Positions 10,734-17,085 of a stretch of 24,126 nucleotides of DNA are shown piece after piece (the first letter of the stretch is position 1; each line of letters begins with the position of its first letter). The stretch spans positions 1-24,126 of the forward strand of contig JBEKTY010000126.1 in the NCBI GenBank assembly GCA_049515555.1, given 5' to 3'. The stretch comes from JBEKTY01 sp049515555 (GTDB taxonomy: Bacteria; Planctomycetota; Planctomycetia; Pirellulales; Thermoguttaceae). A program made the translations under genes and the position numbers. The notes under the pieces are model-generated. The model saw only the letters and a list, made by a program, of their open reading frames with translations, searched no databases and had not been told where the DNA came from.

Positions 10734-11549
10734 ATGATGCCCAATCCGCCCGTCACGCGAGATATTCGCGGTCAACTGATGTTTCTCGGCACCGGCACGT
10801 CGCACGGCGTGCCGATGATCGGCTGCGGCTGCCCGACCTGCCGCCATCCGAACTTGAAGAACCGGCGGACCCGCTGTAGCGTCGTACTGGGTCTGCCCGG
10901 CGGGAACTTGCTGGTCGATTCACCGCCCGACCTGCGGACGCAACTGTTGCGCGAAGGGATCGGCCTGATCCACGCCGTGCTGTACACCCACGAGCACGCC
11001 GACCATCTGTTCGGCCTGGACGATCTGCGGATCTTCGCCGATTACCTGGGCCACGACTTGCCGGTCTATTGCGACTGCCACGTGGACCAGCGGATTCGCA
11101 AGGTATTCGACTACGCCTTCGACCCCGAGACGCGGCATTACCCGGCCGGCGGCATCCCCCGCTTGCTCATCTCCCGCATCGCCGCCGAGCCGCTAGAGAT
11201 CCTTGGCGTGCGGGTCGTTCCCGTTCCCATGCGGCACGGCCGCTATCCGGTGCTCGGCTTCCGCTTCGGCAACCTGGCCTACTGCACCGATGTCAGCGAG
11301 ATTCCTGAATCAAGCCTGGAGCTGTTGCAAGGCTTGGACGTGCTGATCCTCGACTGCCTGCGGCTGCGTCCACACCCCACGCACTTCAACCTGGAGCAGG
11401 CCGTGGCGGTGGCCCGGCGGCTGGCCCCCCGCCGCACGCTCTTCACCCACATGTGCCACGACCTGGAGCACGAGGCGACCAATGCCATGCTGCCGCCCGG
11501 CATCGAACTGGCCTACGACGGCATGTACGTGCCGCTGGCGCCGGGCTAA
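10734..11549 (+). CDS. PhnP-like metallo-beta-lactamase-fold hydrolase
   Basis: A 271-aa MBL-fold phosphodiesterase. THEHADH (about residues 84-90) is the HxHxDH metal motif; later ligands are the His in PMRHGRY, Asp in YCTDVSEIP, and His in RLRPHPTHF or THMCHD. The N-terminal FLGTGTSHGVPMIGCGCPTC with its cysteines resembles PhnP (phosphoribosyl 1,2-cyclic phosphodiesterase), where such residues hold a structural zinc. No phn cluster is nearby, so the substrate is unknown and a general cyclic-phosphate or RNA-processing role is possible. Two ATGs stand in tandem at the start, and an internal ATG at 10779 is a shorter alternative. It is divergent from secA across a 145-bp spacer. Confidence 0.85.
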   Translation: MMPNPPVTRDIRGQLMFLGTGTSHGVPMIGCGCPTCRHPNLKNRRTRCSVVLGLPGGNLLVDSPPDLRTQLLREGIGLIHAVLYTHEHADHLFGLDDLRIFADYLGHDLPVYCDCHVDQRIRKVFDYAFDPETRHYPAGGIPRLLISRIAAEPLEILGVRVVPVPMRHGRYPVLGFRFGNLAYCTDVSEIPESSLELLQGLDVLILDCLRLRPHPTHFNLEQAVAVARRLAPRRTLFTHMCHDLEHEATNAMLPPGIELAYDGMYVPLAPG

Positions 11550-11572
11550 GGACCGCAGAATCAATAAATTTA

Positions 11573-11598
11573 TTCATCTCGCGCAGCGAAATGAGTAC
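11573..11598. repeat. Single REP-like unit between convergent genes
   Basis: TTCATCTCGCGCAGCGAAAT plus GAGTAC: a palindrome with one mismatch and a GTAC head. It lies between the 3' ends of the PhnP-like gene and the nucleotidyltransferase, the usual place for REPs. The adjacent AATTGATTCGCCGGTTCC (11617-11634) is an inverted relative of the sequence before the doublet at 13078. Confidence 0.65.
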
Positions 11599-11662
11599 GT
11601 TGGCGAACACGGCAATAATTGATTCGCCGGTTCCGGGCACGGGCCCTATCGCGCCTTGGCCT

Positions 11663-12256
11663 TCATTCAGCCGTTCCGCCCGCTTCCTGCCACGCCCGGC
11701 CCAGCAGGTCGGCCACACCCAGTTCGGCCGCCCATTTTTCCAGATACGAGCGGTCGAGCCGGCCGCGCTGCGTTTTCAGTACGCCCAGCACGTCGCGCCA
11801 CTGGCGATCCGAAACTTCGTCGCCCAGGCGGTACCATTCCAACTTGGCGAGCACGGTGTCTTCAGGCGAAGCCAGGAAGATTTGGATTTCCGGGTTCTCG
11901 GGATCCAGCGACCTTCGCTCCTTGCGGGCAAGCGCCGCACGATCGAAGCCCCGGTCCTTGGGAACAAATACGTCCACCTTGAACGATGTTCCCAGATGGA
12001 GCACGTTGAAGCAGGAACGACGGGCGATCGCCTCGCGGATCATACCGGCGTCAATGTAGTAATCGGCTTGCAGTGCCGCAACCAATTCGCCGACGTGTTG
12101 GGCGGCCAGGTCGGCCACCACGTCGGCATCGACGGTGGCACGCATGAAGCCATGGGCGGAACTGGCAATCGAGCCCCCCAGGTAGTAGGCCACGCCCAGC
12201 CGATCGAAGGCTTCGATCACCGGGAGCACGGCCGTCAAGGCGTCGCCGCGTTGCAT
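11663..12256 (-). CDS. Nucleotidyltransferase-fold protein
   Basis: A 197-aa protein with a minimal nucleotidyltransferase signature: LGGSIASSAHG followed by TVDADVVAD (two metal-binding Asp) and a third Asp in FKVDVFVP. LASPEDTVLAKLEWYRLG and RQWRDVLGVLKTQ resemble AbiEii-like/MNT relatives that sit in two-gene modules. Its ATG lies inside the 3' end of the upstream small gene (22-bp overlap), which suggests coupled translation. A toxin-antitoxin or defence role is possible by analogy, but the partner is not a recognised antitoxin. A longer N terminus is open but would run over the partner gene. Confidence 0.75.
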   Translation of the reverse strand: MQRGDALTAVLPVIEAFDRLGVAYYLGGSIASSAHGFMRATVDADVVADLAAQHVGELVAALQADYYIDAGMIREAIARRSCFNVLHLGTSFKVDVFVPKDRGFDRAALARKERRSLDPENPEIQIFLASPEDTVLAKLEWYRLGDEVSDRQWRDVLGVLKTQRGRLDRSYLEKWAAELGVADLLGRAWQEAGGTAE

Positions 12257-12501
12257 GGTCGCCTCTTCTGGAGATAGTCTCGCAGCCTGGCGGCCAAATC
12301 CGGGCCGTAGTGGTGCTCGACCCACAGCAAGTCCAGCCCCTCTCGATCGAGCCCCGGATTGGCGCTGGCAAGTCCTTCACGCGAGAGGTGTACGAGCATT
12401 CTCGTCCAATCGCGCATGCGCGCAATTCGCTCGGCGACGCTCATCTTGCGGATCAACTCGATCTGTAGCGCTTCAACTTCGGGATGCGTGTCGGAAAGCA
12501 T
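12235..12501 (-). CDS. Small partner protein of the nucleotidyltransferase, unknown function
   Basis: An 88-aa protein, MLSDTHPEVEALQIELIRKM..., with predicted helices (SVAERIARMRDWTRMLVHLS) and a conserved-looking DLLWVEHHYGPDLAARLRDYL tail. It contains no HEPN RX4-6H motif and no zinc motif. It overlaps the nucleotidyltransferase start by 22 bp, so the two are almost certainly one unit. The ATG at 12501 is chosen because the upstream extension of the frame is low-complexity and would cross the likely promoter region. Confidence 0.65.
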   Translation of the reverse strand: MLSDTHPEVEALQIELIRKMSVAERIARMRDWTRMLVHLSREGLASANPGLDREGLDLLWVEHHYGPDLAARLRDYLQKRRPCNAATP

Positions 12502-12695
12502 GGTTCGCCGCCCCAAACAGTCAACCGCCCCGGCCATTATCCGCCCTGGCCGCGGGCGGGGCAAGCGCCGGTACCGAATTAGCGCACGATGGTTTGGGGC
12601 GCTGCTAAAATGTCCCGTGGAAATCTGCCACGCTTGACCGCCCACGAGTTACACTACTCCTGGTGTCTACGTTCAGCACCGGCCGAGGTCTGCAC
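12502..12695. other. Spacer between divergent genes
   Basis: About 190 bp between the minus-strand nucleotidyltransferase pair and the plus-strand DUF4160 remnant/DUF2442. It should hold both promoters, but no pair of -35/-10 boxes is convincing. CATTTTAG on the minus strand near 12605 is the only AT-rich spot. Confidence 0.4.
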
Positions 12696-12743
12696 GTGCC
12701 GCCGATTTCGATGTTCTACGGGATCGTGATCCGAAATGGGTAA
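12696..12743 (+). pseudogene. DUF4160 gene stump (first 14 codons)
   Basis: GTG opens a frame reading (M)PPISMFYGIVIR, the characteristic beginning of DUF4160 proteins, with GAGG 6-7 nt upstream. It then runs to NG and a stop. The remaining ~65-70 residues of a normal DUF4160 protein are missing. DUF4160 and DUF2442 genes are commonly adjacent, so an internal deletion that joined the DUF4160 start to the DUF2442 start is the simplest reading. Confidence 0.65.
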
Positions 12744-13005
12744 CGAGTACCACGAAGTTCGCTCAGTGAAGCCGTTGGACGACTACCGGCTGTTGCTCGT
12801 GTTCGATAATGGCGACCGCCGTGTGTTCGACGTCAAGCCGTATTTGGACAAGGGCGTGTTCCGGAATCTGAGGAACCCGGAGGTCTTCAACTCGGTCCGG
12901 GTCAGTTTCGACACGGTGGAGTGGAGCAACGGCGCCGATCTGTGCCCGGAAGTTCTCTACTGCCAGAGCCAGCCGGCGGAAAGCGGCGCGGCGGTCGCCG
13001 ATTGA
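12736..13005 (+). CDS. DUF2442 domain protein
   Basis: An 89-aa protein with the complete DUF2442 pattern: VKPLDDYRLLLVFDNGDRRVFDVKPYLDKGVF, then NSVRVSFDTVEWSNGADLCPEVLY. The family is small and often paired with DUF4160. It resembles toxin-antitoxin-like modules in arrangement, but a biochemical role is not established. The ATG lies within the last codons of the DUF4160 stump, so translation may now depend on that stump's initiation site. Confidence 0.85.
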   Translation: MGNEYHEVRSVKPLDDYRLLLVFDNGDRRVFDVKPYLDKGVFRNLRNPEVFNSVRVSFDTVEWSNGADLCPEVLYCQSQPAESGAAVAD

Positions 13006-13077
13006 CGCCCGGTCTGGCAGCCCGAAACCCGGGCCGTAGTTGTGCCTTGGCCCTCGTTCGGGACCGGCGAGCCAATT

Positions 13078-13131
13078 GTACTCATCTCGCTCCGCGAGAT
13101 GAAAGCGCATCTCGCGGAGCGAGATGAGTAC
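13078..13131. repeat. REP-like doublet between convergent genes
   Basis: GTAC, CTCATCTCGCTCCGCGAGATGA, a short linker, then the inverted GCATCTCGCGGAGCGAGATG and GTAC. Two hairpins with GTAC at both ends, 9 bp past the stop of the 4Fe-4S gene and 72 bp past DUF2442. The two hairpins are also complementary to each other and could form one long stem-loop. Confidence 0.8.
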
Positions 13132-13140
13132 ATTCACTGC

Positions 13141-14184
13141 CTACAGCTCGGTGCGGTCCAATTCATCGACCAGCCGATCGAGATCGTCTTTGGCCGGCGG
13201 CTGGCCGGGGGCGGTGGGGACGGTTTGGCCGGCGGCGAGGGCACGCTCACGTTCGGCGGCGGCCAGCGACGCGGCATCCGCTGCCACGGCCGGCCAAGCC
13301 GCGGGCGACTCACCCGCCGGCGAGGCCGCAAGCGGCCGAGCGGGCCCATCCTTAAGCCGCTCGCCCGCGATCGCCGGATCGGCGTGCCGCGGAAACAGGA
13401 TCGCGCCGGCCGGGCAGATGCGGCTGCACGCCGGGCAGCCGTCGCGGCAGGCATCGGGCTGCTCGACGAACAGCCGGCCCTCGGCATCCAGGCCGTAGCA
13501 GCCGAACAGGCAGAAATTCAGGCATTCCAAGCAGTTCTCGCAGCGCGAGTGATCGACAACCGGGTACCAGCGCCGGGTGTCGCCTTCGTGGGGAACCGGC
13601 TCGTTAGCGGTCGGAGGCTGGCCCGGCGCTGGCCGCTCCGGCTCGTGTGGTTGCGGCGTCGAAACAAGTTGATCGGTGTGGGTGGCACGTCCCTGAGGGT
13701 CGAAGGGCGTGGCGTGCCCCGAAACCACGCCCTTCGCTGCGCTCAGGGACGTGCCACCCGTCGGCGGCCGGCCCGCTCTTTCGCGTACGATCTGATCGAT
13801 CTCCTGGAGCAGCGGTCCGGCACTGGCATGGTCCCGCAGATCCAGGCACCAGATGGTCCGGCCGGGTTCGGCGCTGGCGGTGGGCGGCAGATCGGCGGCA
13901 GCGGCGGGCGGCCGAAACGACGTGCCGCCCATGCGGCCGCGGATGCCATCGGCCTGGAGCACCCAGTAGGCGGCGCGGGCCGGTAGCCCACTGAGCACCA
14001 CCAAGTCGCCGCGGATCGACCGCAGATAGGCCACCGCGGGGCCCTCGGGCGGCAGGTCATAAAGGTCCGGCAGCACGGCCAACTCGACGTCTGGCCGCCG
14101 GGCCAAGGCATCAGCCAGCTCGCGATCTAGCGCCCCGCGGGCGGCCCCGCACACTATAACGGCCAGACGGTCGGTCATATTCAT
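13141..14184 (-). CDS. 4Fe-4S dicluster-type ferredoxin domain protein
   Basis: A 347-aa protein. The N-terminal half (LAVIVCGAARGALDRELADAL ... GDLVVLSGLPARAAYWVLQ) looks like a Rossmann-type domain. The C-terminal part has two cluster motifs: CENCLECLNFC from about residue 215 and CRDGCPACSRICPAG further on, enough cysteines for two 4Fe-4S clusters. An Ala/Pro-rich tail follows. It starts 11 bp after the PQQ-propeller gene in the same direction, so the two are probably co-transcribed. Residues about 142-168 (GGTSLSAAKGVVSGH...) come from an 80-nt palindrome inserted in the linker between the two domains without loss of frame. Redox partner unknown. Confidence 0.8.
   Translation of the reverse strand: MNMTDRLAVIVCGAARGALDRELADALARRPDVELAVLPDLYDLPPEGPAVAYLRSIRGDLVVLSGLPARAAYWVLQADGIRGRMGGTSFRPPAAAADLPPTASAEPGRTIWCLDLRDHASAGPLLQEIDQIVRERAGRPPTGGTSLSAAKGVVSGHATPFDPQGRATHTDQLVSTPQPHEPERPAPGQPPTANEPVPHEGDTRRWYPVVDHSRCENCLECLNFCLFGCYGLDAEGRLFVEQPDACRDGCPACSRICPAGAILFPRHADPAIAGERLKDGPARPLAASPAGESPAAWPAVAADAASLAAAERERALAAGQTVPTAPGQPPAKDDLDRLVDELDRTEL
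13680..13759. repeat. 80-nt palindrome inside the 4Fe-4S gene
   Basis: GGGTGGCACGTCCCTGAG (13680-13697) is the perfect inverse of CTCAGGGACGTGCCACCC (13742-13759). Inside it AAGGGCGTGG (13703-13712) pairs with CCACGCCCTT (13725-13734). It is a two-step hairpin, different in sequence from the REP and GGGACAGTCCC families, and read in frame. Confidence 0.9.
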
Positions 14185-14195
14185 TCGGCCTTACT

Positions 14196-15362
14196 TTACT
14201 TTTCTGATCGCTGACCGCTGACCGCTTCCCTAGCTCCGAAACAGTACAAGTTGCCGGCATCGCTGCCGATGACCATGCGGCCGGCGGCCACGGCCGGCGA
14301 GGCATCGACCGAGCCGCCCGCCTCGAATCGCCACACTTCGCGGCCGGTCTTTCGGTCCAGGCCGTAAATCCGCCCGTCGGCCGATCCGAAGAAGACCCGC
14401 TGGCCAACCACCACCGGCGAGCTGTCCACGTGGCCTTTCGTCGTAAACTCCCAGAGCGTGCGGCCCGTCTTGGGATCCAGGGCGTGCAGCAGCTTGTCGC
14501 GAGAGCCGACCAGGATGGCCTCGGGCGTGACGGCCGCCGACGCGCGAAAGGGCGCCGCACGCCGCGGGTTCTCGTAGCTCCACACGACCTTGGCCGTCGG
14601 CAGGTCGATGGCCAGGAACACGTTCCCCTCGGTGCCCACAAACACGCGATTCTCCAGGACGGCCGGTGCGCAGCCGGTGGGCGCATCCAGCGGCGCGGCG
14701 GCAACGCTCTGCCCGTTGTCCAGATCGATCACGTGCAGCCGGCCGTCGCAGCCGGCCACTAGCGCGCGGCTGCCCACGATCGTGGGAAAACAGCGGATCT
14801 GATCCTGGCTTTCGTATTTCCAGACCAGCCGGCCCGTGGCCGCCTCCAGGCAATACAGCCGGGAGTCCTGCGAGCCGAACAGCACGCGGTCGCGGAAGAA
14901 GTTGGGGCTGGAATTTATCTCGGCATCGGTCGAGAACTTCCACAGCGGCTTGCCCGAGGCGGCATCGACGCAATAGAACTTGCCGTCGCTATCGCCGACG
15001 AAGACCCGACGGTCGCTCACGGCGGGCGAGGCCGAGAAGCCCAGTTCGGTCGAAAACACCCATCGCTTCTTGCCGCTGGCCAGATCGATCGAATACAGCT
15101 TGCCCTCGGCCGTGCCGGCATAGACGGTTCCATCGGCGATGGCGGCCGTTGTCTGGAAGCTCTCCTTCTCGGCGGCGAAAGTCCACAGCAGCTCGAGCCG
15201 ATCGGGCAGCGTGCTGCCGGCGACCCCCGTGGCCAGGCTGTTGCCGCGGAAGAGCGGCCAAGCCCCCGGCGGCGACGTTTGCGGCGCGGCCGCCGGACAA
15301 TTGCCCAACCCACAGGACCATGCCACGCCCAGCAGTGCCCAGCGGAGGAATCGGCGAAACAT
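14196..15362 (-). CDS. Exported PQQ-type beta-propeller repeat protein
   Basis: A 388-aa protein that starts with a signal peptide (MFRRFLRWALLGVAW, cleavage probably near CPAAAP). It continues as repeated blades of the form G.LYSIDLASGKKRWVFST, KFYCVDAASGKPLWKFST, RLYCLEAATGRLVWKYES, LLHALDPKTGRTLWEFTT and RIYGLDRKTGREVWRFEA: about seven to eight propeller blades. Such proteins act outside the cytoplasm as scaffolds (BamB-like) or as PQQ enzymes. No clear PQQ-binding or catalytic residues were identified, so a scaffold or planctomycete-specific role is as likely. The final residues (VSGQRSEK) come from a GGTCAGC tandem repeat, so the C terminus has probably been extended. Confidence 0.85.
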   Translation of the reverse strand: MFRRFLRWALLGVAWSCGLGNCPAAAPQTSPPGAWPLFRGNSLATGVAGSTLPDRLELLWTFAAEKESFQTTAAIADGTVYAGTAEGKLYSIDLASGKKRWVFSTELGFSASPAVSDRRVFVGDSDGKFYCVDAASGKPLWKFSTDAEINSSPNFFRDRVLFGSQDSRLYCLEAATGRLVWKYESQDQIRCFPTIVGSRALVAGCDGRLHVIDLDNGQSVAAAPLDAPTGCAPAVLENRVFVGTEGNVFLAIDLPTAKVVWSYENPRRAAPFRASAAVTPEAILVGSRDKLLHALDPKTGRTLWEFTTKGHVDSSPVVVGQRVFFGSADGRIYGLDRKTGREVWRFEAGGSVDASPAVAAGRMVIGSDAGNLYCFGAREAVSGQRSEK

Positions 15363-15487
15363 CGGCTCAGGGTGCGGTGCTCGTGATGTGGATACCCGAT
15401 CCCCATGCAGCCGAACTGCGACCAAAGCAGCCGGCACGCGCGGCGTGCGGCCCGCCGTACTGGGCAGGGCCCGGGATGTCGGTGTCG

Positions 15488-15970
15488 TCACGGCGGGTTG
15501 GGGGCATCCGCCGGGTTGGGCGTGGCGCTTAGCTGCGAGAGAATCTGGAGCAGCCCATTCAGGTGCGCCATTCGCGGGCCGAAACGATCGACGAATTCGT
15601 TCAGCACGAACTCGCCGTCCATCAGGCTCTCGTAATTGTCGTTGATCTCCTGGGTCAGCCCATCGAGGAACTCGGTCTGCACTTTGCCCAGGGCCTCGGC
15701 GGCCATGCGGCAGTTTTTCGCCAGGCGCGGATTGGATTGCTTCCAATGGCCCAACTCGCTGGCCCGCTGCCGTTGCGCCGAGTTGAGCTGGCCCACCAGC
15801 TCCTCGAGCAACTCGTTCTGCCGGTCCTGACCCGCCACCAATTGGCGCAGCAAGTAGGCCGCTTCGGCTTCCGCGGGACGGGCGCCGGACGCCGGCGGAT
15901 GGAACTGCGGCTGCGCCACGTCGATCTGGCTGTACAACGGGTGCCGAGTGCGAGACTGGTCTTGGCTCAT
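15488..15970 (-). CDS. Conserved hypothetical protein with helical core
   Basis: A 160-aa protein, not recognised as a named family. After a polar N terminus comes a helical stretch (AYLLRQLVAGQDRQNELLEE...) rich in Gln/Glu/Leu that could form a coiled coil, then GLTQEINDNYESLMDGEFVLNEFVDRFGPRMAHL and a Pro/Asn tail. No signal peptide, membrane segment or metal motif. AAGGA lies about 9 nt before the ATG, and a good promoter is just upstream. The next gene in the same direction (the PQQ-type propeller) begins 125 bp later. Confidence 0.7.
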   Translation of the reverse strand: MSQDQSRTRHPLYSQIDVAQPQFHPPASGARPAEAEAAYLLRQLVAGQDRQNELLEELVGQLNSAQRQRASELGHWKQSNPRLAKNCRMAAEALGKVQTEFLDGLTQEINDNYESLMDGEFVLNEFVDRFGPRMAHLNGLLQILSQLSATPNPADAPNPP

Positions 15971-15991
15971 GCGGGCATTCCTTTCCCTTCC

Positions 15992-16021
15992 AGTATAAAC
16001 AGAAACGGGGGAAAATGTCGA
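15992..16021 (-). promoter_or_regulatory. Sigma70-type promoter for the 160-aa gene
   Basis: On the minus strand TCGACA (16016-16021) and TATACT (15992-15997) are separated by 18 bp, each one base off consensus, and lie about 22 bp before the ATG. This could also serve the downstream propeller and 4Fe-4S genes. Confidence 0.6.
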
Positions 16022-16449
16022 GAACCGGAACGGGAATTTCCATGCAAAAAATCCGCCGCACCGGCTGCCACCCGGCGGGCCTTCAACTCGGCACTGCTGC
16101 GGTGCCAGTGCTTCGGCGGAGCACGGGTAGGACGACCATCTTACCCCCCCACCCATCTCAGTGGTGGCACAGACGTGTAGCATTGGCAGCCCAGCCGTGC
16201 TCTGGCAAGCCAGCGGCAGGATGATCGCACCAGCCGGTAGGCAAGCGTCTAAAGATGGGCTGAAAAACGACTTCCGCACTTGGCAAGACCTCTGCCCGGC
16301 CTCTGCCACGCAAGAATTGGGCCTGAGGGCTACTTGTTCTGCGGCCGGGCCTAAAGTTACCGCCGGCATTTGCCCGATGCACCATCCGCCCGGCGAAAGA
16401 GCCAGCAGTGATTCTGGTCAATAGGGGAATGTGGGTTAACTAGGTTAGA
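16022..16449. other. Divergent intergenic region without a gene
   Basis: About 430 bp between the minus-strand hypothetical gene and the plus-strand gene coupled to SNF2. It holds short inverted fragments (GGTGCCAGTGCTTCGG..., GGTGGCACAGACGTGT near 16160) that look like decayed palindromic repeats. The segment 16245-16420 is less repetitive, and no promoter was certain. Short open frames on both strands have no family resemblance. Confidence 0.5.
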
Positions 16450-17085
16450 TTGGGTGATTTCGTGGATGCCGCCAACACGAATTCGAGACCGTCGCTGGGG
16501 TTTCTGACCGTGCTGGAAGATCCTCAGCATGGCCTGTTCGGCGGGTACCTGCTGTTAAATCTGGCGGGCCGGCCGCTGGAGTTCCACTGCACTGCCCCGA
16601 TCAAGCCGAATCGGGCGCAGCAGATCCTCTATGGTCCGACCTTGGAGCCGTTTCTCTACGGTGAGCAGATTGGCGCCACTCTGCTGGGGCATTCCAACCG
16701 TGAGCCGCTGGCGGTCTTGACCGATTGCCAGCCCGTTTTGTCGGTCAGGGAACTGGTGTCGGTGCCGGTGGCGCTGGTCCTTCCCGCGGTTGGCGCCGAC
16801 ATGCCGGCCGCTCCACCGGAAGGGGTCTGTCGCGGCCCGGCCGAAAGTCGACCCGCCGGCACGGCTGATCAAAAATCTTTCCGCCTGGACGGTGCCCATC
16901 CGGGCGGCCCTCGGCTGCTGACGTTCGAGTTGGGGCGGAATCGCTTGGCCGTGCCCGAGCACTCGGGCGACGATCGGCAGTTGATCGCCCGGCGGCTGGC
17001 CGAATCGGCCGAGTGGTTCGATTTCGAGGAGCCCTTCACCCGTATTCGCGAGGCCATCGCGGAGGCCCAGCAGGCGGCGCGATGA
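16450..17085 (+). CDS. Hypothetical protein coupled to the SNF2 helicase
   Basis: A 211-aa protein without a recognised domain. Its N-terminal half looks conserved (GFLTVLEDPQHGLFGGYLLLN, AGRPLEFHCTAP, NRAQQILYGPTLEPFLYGEQIGATLL), and the C terminus is acidic/helical (ESAEWFDFEEPFTRIREAI). There is no ATG near the beginning: TTG at 16450 or GTG at 16462 must be used. Its TGA overlaps the ATG of the helicase gene (ATGA), a hallmark of coupled translation, so the products probably act together. I recall similar pairs in planctomycetes, but the function is unknown. Confidence 0.72.
   Translation: MGDFVDAANTNSRPSLGFLTVLEDPQHGLFGGYLLLNLAGRPLEFHCTAPIKPNRAQQILYGPTLEPFLYGEQIGATLLGHSNREPLAVLTDCQPVLSVRELVSVPVALVLPAVGADMPAAPPEGVCRGPAESRPAGTADQKSFRLDGAHPGGPRLLTFELGRNRLAVPEHSGDDRQLIARRLAESAEWFDFEEPFTRIREAIAEAQQAAR

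Noticed and set aside
16158..16424. Short frames on both strands in the 16.0-16.4 kb spacer
   Set aside because: They overlap each other on opposite strands, have no ribosome-binding site and resemble no family.
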